Part shown: piece after piece, positions 1 to 9,428 of the stretch | Layout of the letters: each line of letters starts with the position of its first letter | Numbering within the stretch: position 1 is the first letter of the stretch | From: Castellaniella hirudinis_A | GTDB taxonomy: Bacteria > Pseudomonadota > Gammaproteobacteria > Burkholderiales > Burkholderiaceae_B | DNA: 64,000 nt | Direction of reading: 5' to 3' | Assembly (NCBI RefSeq): GCF_047468865.1 | Contig: NZ_JBLGTV010000002.1 | Span: forward strand, 248,001 to 312,000 | Program-made: the position numbers and the translations under genes | The notes under the pieces: generated by a model | Seen by the model: only the letters and a program-made list of their open reading frames with translations | What the model was told of the DNA's origin: nothing | The model's database searches: none

Positions 1-807
1 ACCGACGTGGGCCTGTGGGTCACCAAGCAGCACCGCGACCTGCCGCACCTGATCTACATCGGCCAGGTGCATGAATTGCGCGATATCCATCTGGATGGCG
101 ACGACCTGATCGTCGGGGCCGGCGCCTTGCTGAATGACGCCTTCGACGCCCTGATCGAACACCTGCCCGAGCTGACCGAATTGCGCCAGCGATTTGCGTC
201 CTTCCCGATCCGCAATGCCGGCACCCTGGGGGGCAATGTGGCCAATGGCTCGCCCATCGGCGATTCCATGCCCGCCCTGATCGCCCTGGGCACCGCCATC
301 ATTCTGCGCCGGGGCGACCGCGTGCGCGAGATGCCGCTCGAAGACTACTACCTGGCCTACCAGAAAAACGCCGCCGAGCCGGGCGAATTCGTCCAGGGCA
401 TGCGGGTGCCGGTGCGGGTCGAAGGCCGCCAGTTCCGCACGTACAAACTGTCCAAGCGCTTCGACCAGGATATTTCCGCCGTGTGCGCCGCCTTTGCCGT
501 GCAGCTGGACGCGTCCGGCGGGGTGTGCAGCCTGCGCACGGGCTTTGGCGGGGTGGCGGCCACGCCCAGCCGCGCGCGCGCGGTCGAAGCCGCCGTCCAG
601 GGCCAGCCTTGGGACGAAGCCCACGTGCGGGCCGCCATGGCGGCCATGGCGCAAGACTTCAAACCCCTGACCGACATGCGCGCCAGCAGCGGCTACCGCC
701 AACTGGCCTCGCAAAATCTGCTGTATCGCTTTTATCTGGAAACCGCCCCTGGGGCGCCGTTGGCGACGCATCAGGTGAATACGGCCAATCTGGCCGAACT
801 TGCTTGA
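1..807 (+). CDS. xdhA: Xanthine dehydrogenase small subunit, C-terminal part (partial)
   Basis: This is the C-terminal 268 residues of the iron-sulfur/FAD subunit of xanthine dehydrogenase; the reading frame is open from base 1, so the gene begins upstream of the window. What is visible is the FAD-binding domain of the CO-dehydrogenase flavoprotein type, with the typical segment FPIRNAGTLGGNVANGSPIG (about residues 66-85 of the fragment), followed by the C-terminal flavoprotein domain. The 2Fe-2S domains would lie outside the window. The subunit passes electrons from the molybdenum centre in XdhB to NAD+. Its stop lies 10 bases before the xdhB start and a strong Shine-Dalgarno (GAGGAGG) overlaps its end, so xdhA and xdhB are translationally linked in one operon with xdhC and guaD. 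Confidence 0.95.
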   Translation, partial: TDVGLWVTKQHRDLPHLIYIGQVHELRDIHLDGDDLIVGAGALLNDAFDALIEHLPELTELRQRFASFPIRNAGTLGGNVANGSPIGDSMPALIALGTAIILRRGDRVREMPLEDYYLAYQKNAAEPGEFVQGMRVPVRVEGRQFRTYKLSKRFDQDISAVCAAFAVQLDASGGVCSLRTGFGGVAATPSRARAVEAAVQGQPWDEAHVRAAMAAMAQDFKPLTDMRASSGYRQLASQNLLYRFYLETAPGAPLATHQVNTANLAELA

Positions 808-817
808 GGAGGCCGAC

Positions 818-3196
818 ATGAACATGCGTGTCAATATCCCTGTCGAACTCGATCGTCTGGCCATTGCCAACGACCGTATCCCGCGTCCCGTGGTGGGCGA
901 ACCCGCCGCCGGGGCCGCCAGCCCGCACGAATCCGCCGTGCTGCACGTCAGCGGCGAAGCCGTCTATACCGACGACATCCCCGAACTGCGCAATACGGTG
1001 TATGCCGCGCTGGGCCTGTCGGACAAACCCCATGCGCGGATCACCGCCATGAATCTGGATGCCGTGCGCCAGGCGCCCGGCGTGCTGGCCGTGTATACGG
1101 CCAACGACATCCCCGGTGTGAACGATTGCGGGCCGGTGATCGCCGACGACCCCATCCTGGCCGATGGCCTGGTGCAGTACGTCGGCCAGCCCCTGTTCGT
1201 GGTGGTGGCCAAGACCGTGGAGCAGGCGCGCCGCGCGGCGCGCCAGGGCAAGATCAGCTACGAAGAACTGCCCTTCATGCTGCACCCCAAGCAGGCCAAG
1301 GCCGCGGGGGCGGGCACCACCGATGAATTGCGCCTGATCCAGGGCGATGTGCAAAAAGCCCTGGACAATGCCCCGGTGCGCCTGACGGGCGCGTTTTCCT
1401 GCGGCGGGCAAGAGCAGTTCTACCTGGAAGGCCAGATTTCCTACGCCATTCCACGCGAAAAAGACGGCATGCTGGTCTTGTGCTCCACCCAGCATCCCAC
1501 CGAGATGCAGCACGCGGTCTCGCATGCCTTGGGCTGGTCGCGCCACCAGGTCGAAATCGAATGCCGCCGCCTGGGCGGCGGCTTTGGCGGCAAAGAATCC
1601 CAGTCCGCCTTGTTTGCCTGCGTGGCCGCCGTGTGCGCCCGCCATCTGCAGCGTCCGGTCAAGCTGCGCGTCGACCGCGACGACGACATGATGATCACCG
1701 GCAAGCGCCACGGGTTCTATTATGAATACGACGTCGGTTTCGACCAGGAAGGCCACATTCTGGGCGTCAAGCTGGACATGACGCTGCATTCCGGCTATTC
1801 GGCCGATTTGTCCGAAGCCGTGGCCAGCCGGGCCTTGGCGCACTTCGATAATGCCTATTACATTCCGGCCGCCGATATCCATACCATGTGCGGCAAGCTC
1901 AATACCCAGTCGGCCACGGCCTTCCGGGGGTTCGGCGCCCCGCAAGGCGCGCTGGTCACCGAGATGCTGCTGGATCGCGTGGCGCGCCAATTGGGCAAGG
2001 ATCCGCTGGACATCCGCTATATCAATCTGTACGGGACGGACACCCGCAATACCACGCCGTATGGCGAAGTCGTCGCCGGCAATGTCCTGCAGCCGATGAT
2101 CCAGGAACTCGAAGCCAGTTCGGATTACCGGGCCCGCCGCCAGGCCGTGCGCGAATTCAATGCCAACAGCCCGGTGCTCAAGAAAGGGCTCTCCCTCAAC
2201 GCGGTCAAGTTCGGTATTTCCTTCAATGTGCCGGCCTTCAACCAGGCCGGGGCCCTGGTGCACATCTATCGTGACGGCTCGGTTCTGCTGAATCACGGCG
2301 GTATCGAAATGGGCCAGGGCCTGAACACCAAGGTCGCGCAGATCGTGGCCAATACCCTGGGGCTGGATCTGGAATGCGTGCGGGTCACCGCCACCGATAC
2401 CTACAAGGTCGTCAATACATCGGCCACGGCGGCGTCCACGGGATCCGACCTGAACGGCAAGGCCGCCGAAGACGCGGCCCTGACGTTGCGCGCGCGCCTG
2501 GCCGATTTCGCCGCCCGCAAATACGGCGGCCAGGCCGATGACGTCACCTTCGCTTGGCGCCAGGTCAGCGTCAATGGCAAGACCCTGCCCTTCGCCCAAC
2601 TGGTCGAGGAAGCCTATTGGGATCGGGTGCAACTGTGGTCGGACGGCTTCTACAAGACTCCGGGCATTACTTGGGACAAGGCCACCAGCCGAGGCAATCC
2701 GTTCTTCTACTATGCCTTCGGGGCCTCGGTGTCCGAAGTCGTGGTCGATACCCTGACGGGCGAGTGGAAGCTGCTGCGCGCCGACATTCTGCATGATGTG
2801 GGGGCGTCCATCAATCCGGCCATCGACATCGGCCAGATCGAGGGCGGCTACATCCAGGGCATGGGCTGGCTGACCACCGAAGAACTCGTCTGGCGCGAGA
2901 GCGATGGCCGCCTGACCACGCACGCGCCGTCCACCTACAAAATCCCGGCCATCAGCGATTGCCCGCGCGACTTCCGGGTGCAGTTGTTCAAGGCCCGCAA
3001 CCACGTGGATTCCGTTCACCATTCCAAGGCCGTGGGCGAGCCGCCGCTGGTGCATGGGGTCAGCGTGTTCAATGCCATTGCCGATGCGGTGTCTTCGGTG
3101 GGCGACGGGTCGCAATCCCCCGATCTGGATGCGCCCGCCACCCCCGAAGCCATCCTCAAGGCCGTTGAAGGCTTGCGTCGCCGCAACGCCGCATAA
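818..3196 (+). CDS. xdhB: Xanthine dehydrogenase large (molybdenum) subunit
   Basis: Molybdopterin-binding catalytic subunit (792 aa) that hydroxylates hypoxanthine and xanthine to urate. Recognisable motifs are GGGFGGKESQ and AFRGFGAPQG around the molybdopterin cofactor, GGIEMGQGLNTK, and near the C-terminus GEPPL, which holds the catalytic glutamate of this family. The start at 818 is chosen because GAGGAGG lies 5 bases upstream; an ATG two codons later (824) is an alternative. Length matches the bacterial XdhB family. It lies between xdhA and the maturation factor xdhC, which is the normal order in proteobacteria. Confidence 0.97.
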   Translation: MNMRVNIPVELDRLAIANDRIPRPVVGEPAAGAASPHESAVLHVSGEAVYTDDIPELRNTVYAALGLSDKPHARITAMNLDAVRQAPGVLAVYTANDIPGVNDCGPVIADDPILADGLVQYVGQPLFVVVAKTVEQARRAARQGKISYEELPFMLHPKQAKAAGAGTTDELRLIQGDVQKALDNAPVRLTGAFSCGGQEQFYLEGQISYAIPREKDGMLVLCSTQHPTEMQHAVSHALGWSRHQVEIECRRLGGGFGGKESQSALFACVAAVCARHLQRPVKLRVDRDDDMMITGKRHGFYYEYDVGFDQEGHILGVKLDMTLHSGYSADLSEAVASRALAHFDNAYYIPAADIHTMCGKLNTQSATAFRGFGAPQGALVTEMLLDRVARQLGKDPLDIRYINLYGTDTRNTTPYGEVVAGNVLQPMIQELEASSDYRARRQAVREFNANSPVLKKGLSLNAVKFGISFNVPAFNQAGALVHIYRDGSVLLNHGGIEMGQGLNTKVAQIVANTLGLDLECVRVTATDTYKVVNTSATAASTGSDLNGKAAEDAALTLRARLADFAARKYGGQADDVTFAWRQVSVNGKTLPFAQLVEEAYWDRVQLWSDGFYKTPGITWDKATSRGNPFFYYAFGASVSEVVVDTLTGEWKLLRADILHDVGASINPAIDIGQIEGGYIQGMGWLTTEELVWRESDGRLTTHAPSTYKIPAISDCPRDFRVQLFKARNHVDSVHHSKAVGEPPLVHGVSVFNAIADAVSSVGDGSQSPDLDAPATPEAILKAVEGLRRRNAA

Positions 3197-3208
3197 CGAG
3201 GTGCCGTC

Positions 3209-4249
3209 ATGAGCACAGCCTGGATTACACAGGCCCTTTGGTGCCTGGATCGGCAGCAGCCCGTGGTGCTGATCAGCGTGGCGTCGGTGCGGGGCTCGGC
3301 CCCGCGCGAGGCCGGTGCCAAGATGCTGGTGTCGGCCGGCCATCAGTGGCTGACCATTGGGGGCGGGCAGCTCGAATGGCAGGCCATGCACTTGGCGCGC
3401 ACCCATCTGCGGGATGCCGGCCATGCCGACCGCTGGGTGCGGGACATGCCGCTGGCCGCGTCGCTGGGCCAGTGCTGCGGCGGCCTGGTGACTTTGCTGT
3501 TTGAGCGCCTGCGCGAAACCGACCGGGCGTGGCTGCTGCAGGCCCAGGAGCGCCTGCGCCGGCAGCAGTCTTTCCTGCGCGAAGTCGGCGTGGGCGGGCC
3601 CGGGGTGGCCGCCTGGGTGTGTTTGCGGGATAGCCCGGCGGGTCTGCCGCCGCCCGACCGCTTCCAGGTCAATCGCTTGCTGGACAAGGCCGATGCCCGC
3701 GGCTGCCCGGTGCTGACCGAGCCGCTCATGCCCGATGCCTTGCAGGTGGTGGTGTTCGGGGCGGGTCACGTCGGCCACGCACTGGTCAACATCCTGGGCA
3801 CCTTGCCCTGCCGGGTGGTTTGGGTCGATGCGCGGGATGATCTGTTTCCGAATCAAGTGGCGCCCAACGTCGCCATCGAAGCAACCGACACCCCCGAAGC
3901 GGTGATCGACCAGGCGCCCCCCGATAGCTGCTATCTGGTGATGACGCATGATCACGCGCTGGATCAGCACCTGTGCGAATACCTGCTGAAGCGCGACGAT
4001 ACGGCGTATATCGGCCTGATCGGATCCGTCACCAAATGGCACAAATTCAAGCAGCGCTTTGCCCTGCGTGGCATCGCGCCCGAACGCTATGCCCGCATTA
4101 CCTGTCCGATTGGCGAACCGGGCATCGAAGGCAAGCAGCCGGCGGTGATCGCCGTGTCGGTGGCCGCGCAACTGATGCGGCTGCGTACCCAGATGGCGCA
4201 TCGGGCCGCTGCGGCGGCGCAGGATGAACCCGTCGCGGCCACCTTTTAA
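3209..4249 (+). CDS. xdhC: Xanthine dehydrogenase accessory protein XdhC
   Basis: 346-aa cytosolic maturation factor that binds the molybdenum cofactor, promotes its sulfuration and inserts it into XdhB. The N-terminal XdhC/CoxI domain shows SVRGSAPREAGAKM and a GGGQLEW segment, plus a conserved cysteine pair in the GQCCGG segment. The C-terminal Rossmann domain begins with VVVFGAGHVGHAL. It starts 12 bases after xdhB with AACGAGG upstream, so it is co-transcribed. Family role is established; only the fit to this xdh operon is inferred, and it is strong. Confidence 0.95.
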   Translation: MSTAWITQALWCLDRQQPVVLISVASVRGSAPREAGAKMLVSAGHQWLTIGGGQLEWQAMHLARTHLRDAGHADRWVRDMPLAASLGQCCGGLVTLLFERLRETDRAWLLQAQERLRRQQSFLREVGVGGPGVAAWVCLRDSPAGLPPPDRFQVNRLLDKADARGCPVLTEPLMPDALQVVVFGAGHVGHALVNILGTLPCRVVWVDARDDLFPNQVAPNVAIEATDTPEAVIDQAPPDSCYLVMTHDHALDQHLCEYLLKRDDTAYIGLIGSVTKWHKFKQRFALRGIAPERYARITCPIGEPGIEGKQPAVIAVSVAAQLMRLRTQMAHRAAAAAQDEPVAATF

Positions 4250-4301
4250 ATCTTGTTTCGCTGGCGCTTGGCCAGCCATAAAAACCCACCAGGAGACACC
4301 C

Positions 4302-5636
4302 ATGACCTCGACGTCAAACGCCCCCGCTGTGCCTGATGTGCAGGCTTACCGCGCCCAGCTGCTGTATTTCCGCGATACCCCCAAGGCCGAGGATGAAGCC
4401 TGCGAATGGCTGCGCGACGGCCTGCTGGTGGTGCGCGATGGCAAGATCGAGCAGTGTGGCGAGTACGACCAATTGATCAAGGACTTGCCGACGGGCATTG
4501 CCGTGCATGACTGGCGCGGCCGCCTGATCACCCCGGGCTTCATTGACACGCACATCCACTACCCGCAGACGGACATGATTGCGTCGCCCGCCCCGGGCCT
4601 GCTGCCCTGGCTGGAAACCTACACCTTCCCGACCGAGCGGCGCTTTGAAAATCCGGCCTATGCCGAAGAAGTCGCCAAGTTTTTCCTGGACGAACTGCTG
4701 CGCTGCGGCACGACGACCGCGCTGGTGTACTGTACCGTGCACCCGGGGTCGGCCCAGGCGTTTTTCGAGGAAAGCCACGCCCGCAACCTGCGCATGGTGG
4801 CGGGCAAGGTGATGATGGATCGCAATTGCCCGGAATACCTGCGCGACACGGCCGAGACCGGCGCGCGCGACAGCGAAATGCTGCTGCAGCGCTGGCACGG
4901 CACGGGTCGCCAGCTGTATGCCCTGACGCCGCGCTTTGCGCCCACGTCTACCCCGGAACAGCTGGGCCGCTGCCGCGAATTGGCGCAGCGCTATCAGGAT
5001 GTGTTCATCCAGTCGCATGTGTCCGAGAACCAGGACGAGGTCAAGTGGGTGATGAGCCTGTTCCCCGGCCATCGCAGCTACCTGGATATCTACGACGACT
5101 ACGGCCTGCTGCGCCCGCGCGCGGTGTACGGCCACTGCGTCTGGCTGGACGACGATGACCGCCGGCGCATGCGCGATGCCGGGGCGGTGGCGGCGCATTG
5201 CCCGACGTCCAACCAGTTCCTGGGCAGCGGCTTGTTTGATTTTGCCTCGGCGCGCGATTTCAGCATGCCGGTGACGCTGGCCACCGACGTGGGCGGCGGG
5301 TCGTCGTTTTCCATGCTGCAGACCATGAACGAAGCGCACAAGGTGGCGCGCCTGTCCGGCCACCACCTGACCGCCCGGCGCATGTTCTGGCAGGCCACCC
5401 AGGGGGCGGCCAAGCACCTGGGCCTGACCGGCCAGATCGGCACCCTGGAGGCCGGCGCCGAAGCCGACTTCATCGTGCTGGATCCCCAGGCCACGCCGCT
5501 GCTGGAACGCCGCAGCGCCCGCGCCGAATCGCTGGAAGAATTGCTGTTTGCCCTGGCCATGCTGGGGGACGACCGGGCCATTGCCGCGACGTATGCGGCG
5601 GGGCGCGAAGTGCATCGGCGCGGGGCGGTTCAGTAA
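4302..5636 (+). CDS. guaD: Guanine deaminase
   Basis: 444-aa amidohydrolase-superfamily enzyme that deaminates guanine to xanthine, the substrate of the preceding xanthine dehydrogenase. Zinc-ligand pattern is visible: His84-Ile-His86 (DTHIHYPQ), His239 in QSHVSENQ, His278 in YGHCVWL and Asp329 in ATDVGGGSS, matching the spacing known for guanine deaminases. The flanking segment PGLLPWLETYTFPTE is characteristic of GuaD rather than of chlorohydrolases. The start at 4302 has AGGAGA 6 bases upstream; the frame is open further upstream but overlaps xdhC. It is the last gene of the purine operon and is followed by a palindromic element. Confidence 0.96.
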   Translation: MTSTSNAPAVPDVQAYRAQLLYFRDTPKAEDEACEWLRDGLLVVRDGKIEQCGEYDQLIKDLPTGIAVHDWRGRLITPGFIDTHIHYPQTDMIASPAPGLLPWLETYTFPTERRFENPAYAEEVAKFFLDELLRCGTTTALVYCTVHPGSAQAFFEESHARNLRMVAGKVMMDRNCPEYLRDTAETGARDSEMLLQRWHGTGRQLYALTPRFAPTSTPEQLGRCRELAQRYQDVFIQSHVSENQDEVKWVMSLFPGHRSYLDIYDDYGLLRPRAVYGHCVWLDDDDRRRMRDAGAVAAHCPTSNQFLGSGLFDFASARDFSMPVTLATDVGGGSSFSMLQTMNEAHKVARLSGHHLTARRMFWQATQGAAKHLGLTGQIGTLEAGAEADFIVLDPQATPLLERRSARAESLEELLFALAMLGDDRAIAATYAAGREVHRRGAVQ

Positions 5637-5653
5637 GGGTTTAAGCGCCGGGG

Positions 5654-5860
5654 ACTGGCCGCTCTAAGCAGCACGGGGTGTTGCCTAGTGTCCTGTTTGG
5701 CTAATTCAAATACTCATCTTCGGCGCCTGGGCTCGCCATACTGCGTTGCAAATCCTCGCGATAGCACTGGCTATCGCTGCGGTTTGCGCCTTGTCTGGCA
5801 AGCCCATGCATCCGAATCTGAATACACGAACTAACCAAACAGGACACTAGAGCGGCCAGT
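5654..5860. repeat. Nested palindromic element between guaD and the E2 gene
   Basis: An imperfect palindrome fills the gap between two convergent genes. Perfect 16-bp terminal arms (5685-5700, CTAGTGTCCTGTTTGG, and 5835-5850) enclose a 166-bp symmetrical body centred at 5767.5, with a central 8-bp-arm hairpin GCGATAGC at 5758-5777. The rest of both halves also matches in inverted orientation with scattered mismatches. Outside lies a second pair of 13-bp arms, ACTGGCCGCTCTA at 5654-5666 and its complement at 5848-5860, whose centre is shifted by about 10 bases. The right end supplies the stop codon of the minus-strand E2 gene. It may act as a bidirectional terminator; its organisation suggests a small mobile or repeated palindromic unit inserted into an older terminator hairpin. 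No coding potential is seen. Confidence 0.75.
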
Positions 5861-7223
5861 GTTCGATTTCCTGGACGAAACGCGTCAGCCAGGCATTGGT
5901 TTGCTGGCCGTCCAGCGCCCGGTGGTCGATGGTCAGGGACACATACGCCATGGGGCGAATCTGCAGGGTGTCGATGCCGTCGATTTCACGCGCGACTGCG
6001 CGTTTTTCGATCTTGCCCACGCCCAGAATGGCCGATTGTGGCTGGTTGATGATAATGGGCGCGGCGAATAAAGACCCGGACGTGCCATGGTTGGAAATCG
6101 TGAACGTGCCCCCTTGCACGTCTTGACGGCTTAATGTGCCGTGATGCGCCCCGTGGGTGATGTCCTGCAAGCGGCGGGCGATGCCGGCCAGAGAGGCTTC
6201 TTGGGCGCGGTGGATGACGGGGACGATCAGGCCGTCATTGTCCAGGGCAATCCCGATGCCGATATGGACATCATCGAAAATTTCCAGGCCGTCGTCGTGC
6301 CAACGGCTGTTGATGGCGGGGACTGCGCGCATGGCGGCCACACTGGCGGCCACCAGATATGCGGTATACGAAAGCGGGATGCCATTGGCCGCGAAGGCTG
6401 CTTTGTGGTGTTCGCGGTGGCGGATGACCTGGGTGAAATCAGCCTCGAATACGGCGGTCACATGGGGGGCCGTGGCGACAGAGGCCGCCATGTGCCGGGC
6501 GATGGCTTGCCGCATGGCGGTGTGCGGCACGATATGCGACCGGCCGGACGGGGGGGCGGTGGCCCCGTCCGATGCCGGGGCTATCCGTGCAGCAGGGGCT
6601 GCCGGCGCCACGGTTGCGTCAATGGGTAGCGCAATGCTTGAGTCCGTCTGCCGCGCAGCGGCGGCCTGCATGTCGGCGCGGGTCACCCGGCCCCCGCGTC
6701 CGGTGCCCTGGACGGTCGCCGGGTCGATGCCCAGTGCCTGGGCCGCTTGGCGGACGGCGGGCGAATAGCGCGCCAAGGCCCGATGGCTGAACGGGTCGGC
6801 TGCCGAAGGAGATGGCGTGTGTGGCGGGGCCGATGCGGCCCCGGCAACGGCGGGCTGGACGGTGCTTTTTGAGGTCGGGTCTGGGCCGCTTGTGTCCGGG
6901 GAAACCGCGTGGACGGCGTCAGGGGTTTTGGGGGCGTCGGCGCCGGATTGGCTGTCGGTGTCGCCGGCTGCGGTGTCGCCGGCTGCGGTGTCGATGCGCC
7001 CTAAAACGGCCCCGGTGGGGACATCCGCCCCCACCGCCAATAGGATTTCAGCCAATCGGCCCGTCGCGGGCGAGGGGATTTCTTGGGTGACCTTGTCGGT
7101 TTCGAGTTCGAGCAAGGGTTCGTCCAAGGTGATGGTGTCGCCCACCTGCTTGACCCAATGGGCCACGATGGCCTTGGTGCCTTCTTGTTCGGTGGGGGCG
7201 ATGATGTCGATCAGGCGATCCAT
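5847..7223 (-). CDS. 2-oxoacid dehydrogenase E2 (dihydrolipoyllysine acyltransferase)
   Basis: 458-aa acyltransferase core of a branched-chain-type 2-oxoacid dehydrogenase complex; it moves the acyl group from lipoate to CoA. Domains in order: one lipoyl domain with the lipoylated Lys44 in ETDKVTQEI; a long Ala/Pro/Thr-rich linker; a peripheral-subunit-binding domain about residues 150-190 (SPAVRQAAQALGIDP); and the catalytic domain ending in His434-Arg-Ala-Leu-Asp438-Gly, the family's HxxxDG active site. It starts one base after the E1 stop, so the two are translationally coupled. No E3 (dihydrolipoamide dehydrogenase) gene is nearby. Its stop codon lies in the right end of a palindromic element. 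A pyruvate or acetoin substrate is possible, but the E1 partner and the Lrp regulator favour branched-chain oxoacids. Confidence 0.88.
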   Translation of the reverse strand: MDRLIDIIAPTEQEGTKAIVAHWVKQVGDTITLDEPLLELETDKVTQEIPSPATGRLAEILLAVGADVPTGAVLGRIDTAAGDTAAGDTDSQSGADAPKTPDAVHAVSPDTSGPDPTSKSTVQPAVAGAASAPPHTPSPSAADPFSHRALARYSPAVRQAAQALGIDPATVQGTGRGGRVTRADMQAAAARQTDSSIALPIDATVAPAAPAARIAPASDGATAPPSGRSHIVPHTAMRQAIARHMAASVATAPHVTAVFEADFTQVIRHREHHKAAFAANGIPLSYTAYLVAASVAAMRAVPAINSRWHDDGLEIFDDVHIGIGIALDNDGLIVPVIHRAQEASLAGIARRLQDITHGAHHGTLSRQDVQGGTFTISNHGTSGSLFAAPIIINQPQSAILGVGKIEKRAVAREIDGIDTLQIRPMAYVSLTIDHRALDGQQTNAWLTRFVQEIEHWPL

Positions 7224-7224
7224 G

Positions 7225-9303
7225 TCAAAACCCCAGCAGTTCGGCTATTTTTTTGCGGATGCGGGGCACCGACGGCACTACCCAATCCAACAGGGCCGGG
7301 GTGTGGGGGCTGGGAACATCCGGCATCGTCAGTCGGGACACCGGGGCGTCCAGCGCCATAAAGGCCTCGTCGGCCACGACGGCGGCGATTTCCGCCCCAA
7401 AACCCGCCGTCCCCAGGTCTTCGTGCACAATCAGACAACGCCCCGTTTTGCGGACTGACGCCAGCACGGCATCGCGATCCCAGGGCATCAAGGTGCGCAA
7501 ATCCAGGATATCGGCGCCATAGCCCTCGGCCGCTTCTTCGCAGCGCGGCACCATCGCCCCCCACGTGACGATCGTGATGTCCTCGCCTTCGCGGCACCGA
7601 TGGGCCTGGCCAAACGGCAGCGCGTAGTCGTCGCCGGGGTACGGCCGGCGCGCCCAGCTGTGATCCAGCATGGCGCGGTGTTCAAAAAAGATGACGGGAT
7701 CATTGCCGCGCAGGGCGCTGCGCAGCAGGCCCACCGCATCGGCGGCGTTGGAGGGCACGGCGACTTTCCAGCCCGGTTGGTGGATGAAGGCCACTTCGTT
7801 GGTTTGGCTGTGCGACGGATCGCCGCATTTGAAGAAGCCGCCCGGGATGCGCACCACGATGGGGGCCGCGAAGCGGTTGTGGGTGCGCCAGCGGATGGTG
7901 CCGCAGTCGTTCAGTTGCTCGGTGGCCGGTTCGGCATACTTGCGGAACTGGATTTCCGGCACGGGCACCAAGCCGGCCAGGGCCATGCCGACAGACCGGC
8001 CAATGATGCCTTCTTCGGACAGCGACGTATCGAAGACGCGGCTGGCGCCGTGTTTTTGTTGCAGGCCCAAGGTGACGGCGTGTACCCCGCCCTTGGGGCC
8101 GATATCTTCGCCCAGCAGCACGACCCGGTCATTGATGGACAGTTCGTGATCCAGCGTCTTGCGGATGGCGGTGACCATATTGATGCGCTGGCCGCCTGTT
8201 TGCGCGTGTTGGGTGGTGGGTGGAGCCACATAGCCTTGGGGATATTGCCCGCCCATTTTTTGCAGGTCGCCGTCATGGAAACGGTGCTGCAGCACGCTTT
8301 CAGGCTCGGCCAGGGGGCGGGCTTCGGCTTGTGTGCGGGCGCGCTTGACGTCGGCCAGGGCGCGGTCGGCCAGGGCTTGCCAGGCGGATTCGGACAGCAC
8401 ATGAGGGACGAGGTGCGCTTTGAGCTTGGGCAAAGGGTCGCGCTGCCATTCTTTTTGCAGGGTATCGGCGTCTTTATAGCCTTGCGTATCCTGAAAACTA
8501 TGGCCCTGCAGGCGCGGGACAGTCAGCCGCAGCAGGGCGGGCGCGCGGCGTTCGCGCACGTGCTGAACGGCGGTCTGAATGAGGTGCGCGGCTTCTGGGG
8601 GACTGGTGCCGTCGCCATCGTAAAGCGTCAGGCCCTGCCAGCCGGCCAGATTGGCGGCGATATTGCCACCGGGGGTTTGGGTGGTGGACGGGACGGAAAT
8701 GCCATAGCCGTTGTCTTCGATGTAGAACAGCATGGGCAGCTGCTGGGTGGTGGCGATGGTCAAGGCCGACCAAAAGCCGTTGCTGGCGACCGAGCCATCG
8801 CCGCCCAGGACGACCGCGATATCGCTGGCGTAGTCCAAGCGGCCCAGCTGATCCGCATAGTAAGTCAGGGCTTGGGCCCAGCCCGCTGAAGGCGTGTACT
8901 GGGCGCCCACCCCGCCCGACATGGGCAAGGCGCTGGCGCCGTGGGGGTTGGGGTAGTTGAAGACGACGCCGATGTCGCGTCCGTTGGAATAGCCGCCCGC
9001 GCGCCCCAGGGCCGACCCCAGCGCTTCGGCGGGATCCACGCCCAGCGCCAGCAGCAGCGGGCGTGAGCGGTAATAGCCACTGGCGGCGTCGTGCCGGCCG
9101 GTGAGCTGCAGGCCCAGCAGGATTTGCGCCATATCGTGGCCCCGGGCCGAAAACTGATACAGCATCTGTTTGCCCGGGATCAGTTCGGTTTCTTCGAGGT
9201 GATCCAGTTCGCGTGACAACAAGGTCAGGTAGGCGACCTTTTCCCACTCGATCGCGGTGGCGGGCGAGGGATCGGGGGCCTGTTTGGATAGCGCCTGCAG
9301 CAT
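7225..9303 (-). CDS. 2-oxoacid dehydrogenase E1, fused alpha and beta subunits
   Basis: 692-aa thiamine-diphosphate enzyme that decarboxylates 2-oxoacids and transfers the acyl group to E2 lipoate. The first ~350 residues are the E1-alpha half with the ThDP motif GDG (168-170) ending in Asn198 (YIEDNGYGIS). The second half, from about residue 375 (INMVTAIRKTLDHEL), is E1-beta with GEDIGPKGG and the C-terminal transketolase domain (LRTLMPWD). Separate alpha and beta chains are usual; this natural fusion is known in some betaproteobacteria and Bacteroidetes. The start at 9303 has GGTGGAGAC just upstream. It is divergent from an Lrp/AsnC regulator, like bkd operons regulated by BkdR in Pseudomonas. 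Confidence 0.87.
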   Translation of the reverse strand: MLQALSKQAPDPSPATAIEWEKVAYLTLLSRELDHLEETELIPGKQMLYQFSARGHDMAQILLGLQLTGRHDAASGYYRSRPLLLALGVDPAEALGSALGRAGGYSNGRDIGVVFNYPNPHGASALPMSGGVGAQYTPSAGWAQALTYYADQLGRLDYASDIAVVLGGDGSVASNGFWSALTIATTQQLPMLFYIEDNGYGISVPSTTQTPGGNIAANLAGWQGLTLYDGDGTSPPEAAHLIQTAVQHVRERRAPALLRLTVPRLQGHSFQDTQGYKDADTLQKEWQRDPLPKLKAHLVPHVLSESAWQALADRALADVKRARTQAEARPLAEPESVLQHRFHDGDLQKMGGQYPQGYVAPPTTQHAQTGGQRINMVTAIRKTLDHELSINDRVVLLGEDIGPKGGVHAVTLGLQQKHGASRVFDTSLSEEGIIGRSVGMALAGLVPVPEIQFRKYAEPATEQLNDCGTIRWRTHNRFAAPIVVRIPGGFFKCGDPSHSQTNEVAFIHQPGWKVAVPSNAADAVGLLRSALRGNDPVIFFEHRAMLDHSWARRPYPGDDYALPFGQAHRCREGEDITIVTWGAMVPRCEEAAEGYGADILDLRTLMPWDRDAVLASVRKTGRCLIVHEDLGTAGFGAEIAAVVADEAFMALDAPVSRLTMPDVPSPHTPALLDWVVPSVPRIRKKIAELLGF

Positions 9304-9359
9304 GTCTCCACCTTTTTTATCAATGGTTTATAGGTGAAAATCCTATCATGATGAACGGA

Positions 9360-9413
9360 TTGAAATCATTCAACTTCCGCAGGTTTTTCGTTAATATTGA
9401 AACGTTTATTTCA
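9360..9413. promoter_or_regulatory. Candidate Lrp/AsnC operator region
   Basis: The A/T-rich gap between the E1 gene and the divergent Lrp-type gene contains two inverted repeats: TTGAA-ATCA-TTCAA at 9360-9373 and TGAAA-CGTTTA-TTTCA at 9398-9413. Their TGAAA/TTTCA half-sites and about 39-bp spacing suit binding by an Lrp-family oligomer. This is an inference from pattern; no promoter boxes were assigned. Confidence 0.4.
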
Positions 9414-9428
9414 TATCCAAGCAAAGTT

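Noticed and set aside
659..4303. A 1214-codon open frame on the minus strand
   Set aside because: It is antisense to xdhB and xdhC, whose motifs and codon use are clear; its product is His/Gln/Gly rich with no known domain, as expected for the opposite strand of G+C-rich genes.
4314..5615. A 433-codon open frame on the minus strand
   Set aside because: It is antisense to guaD, whose zinc ligands are all in place.
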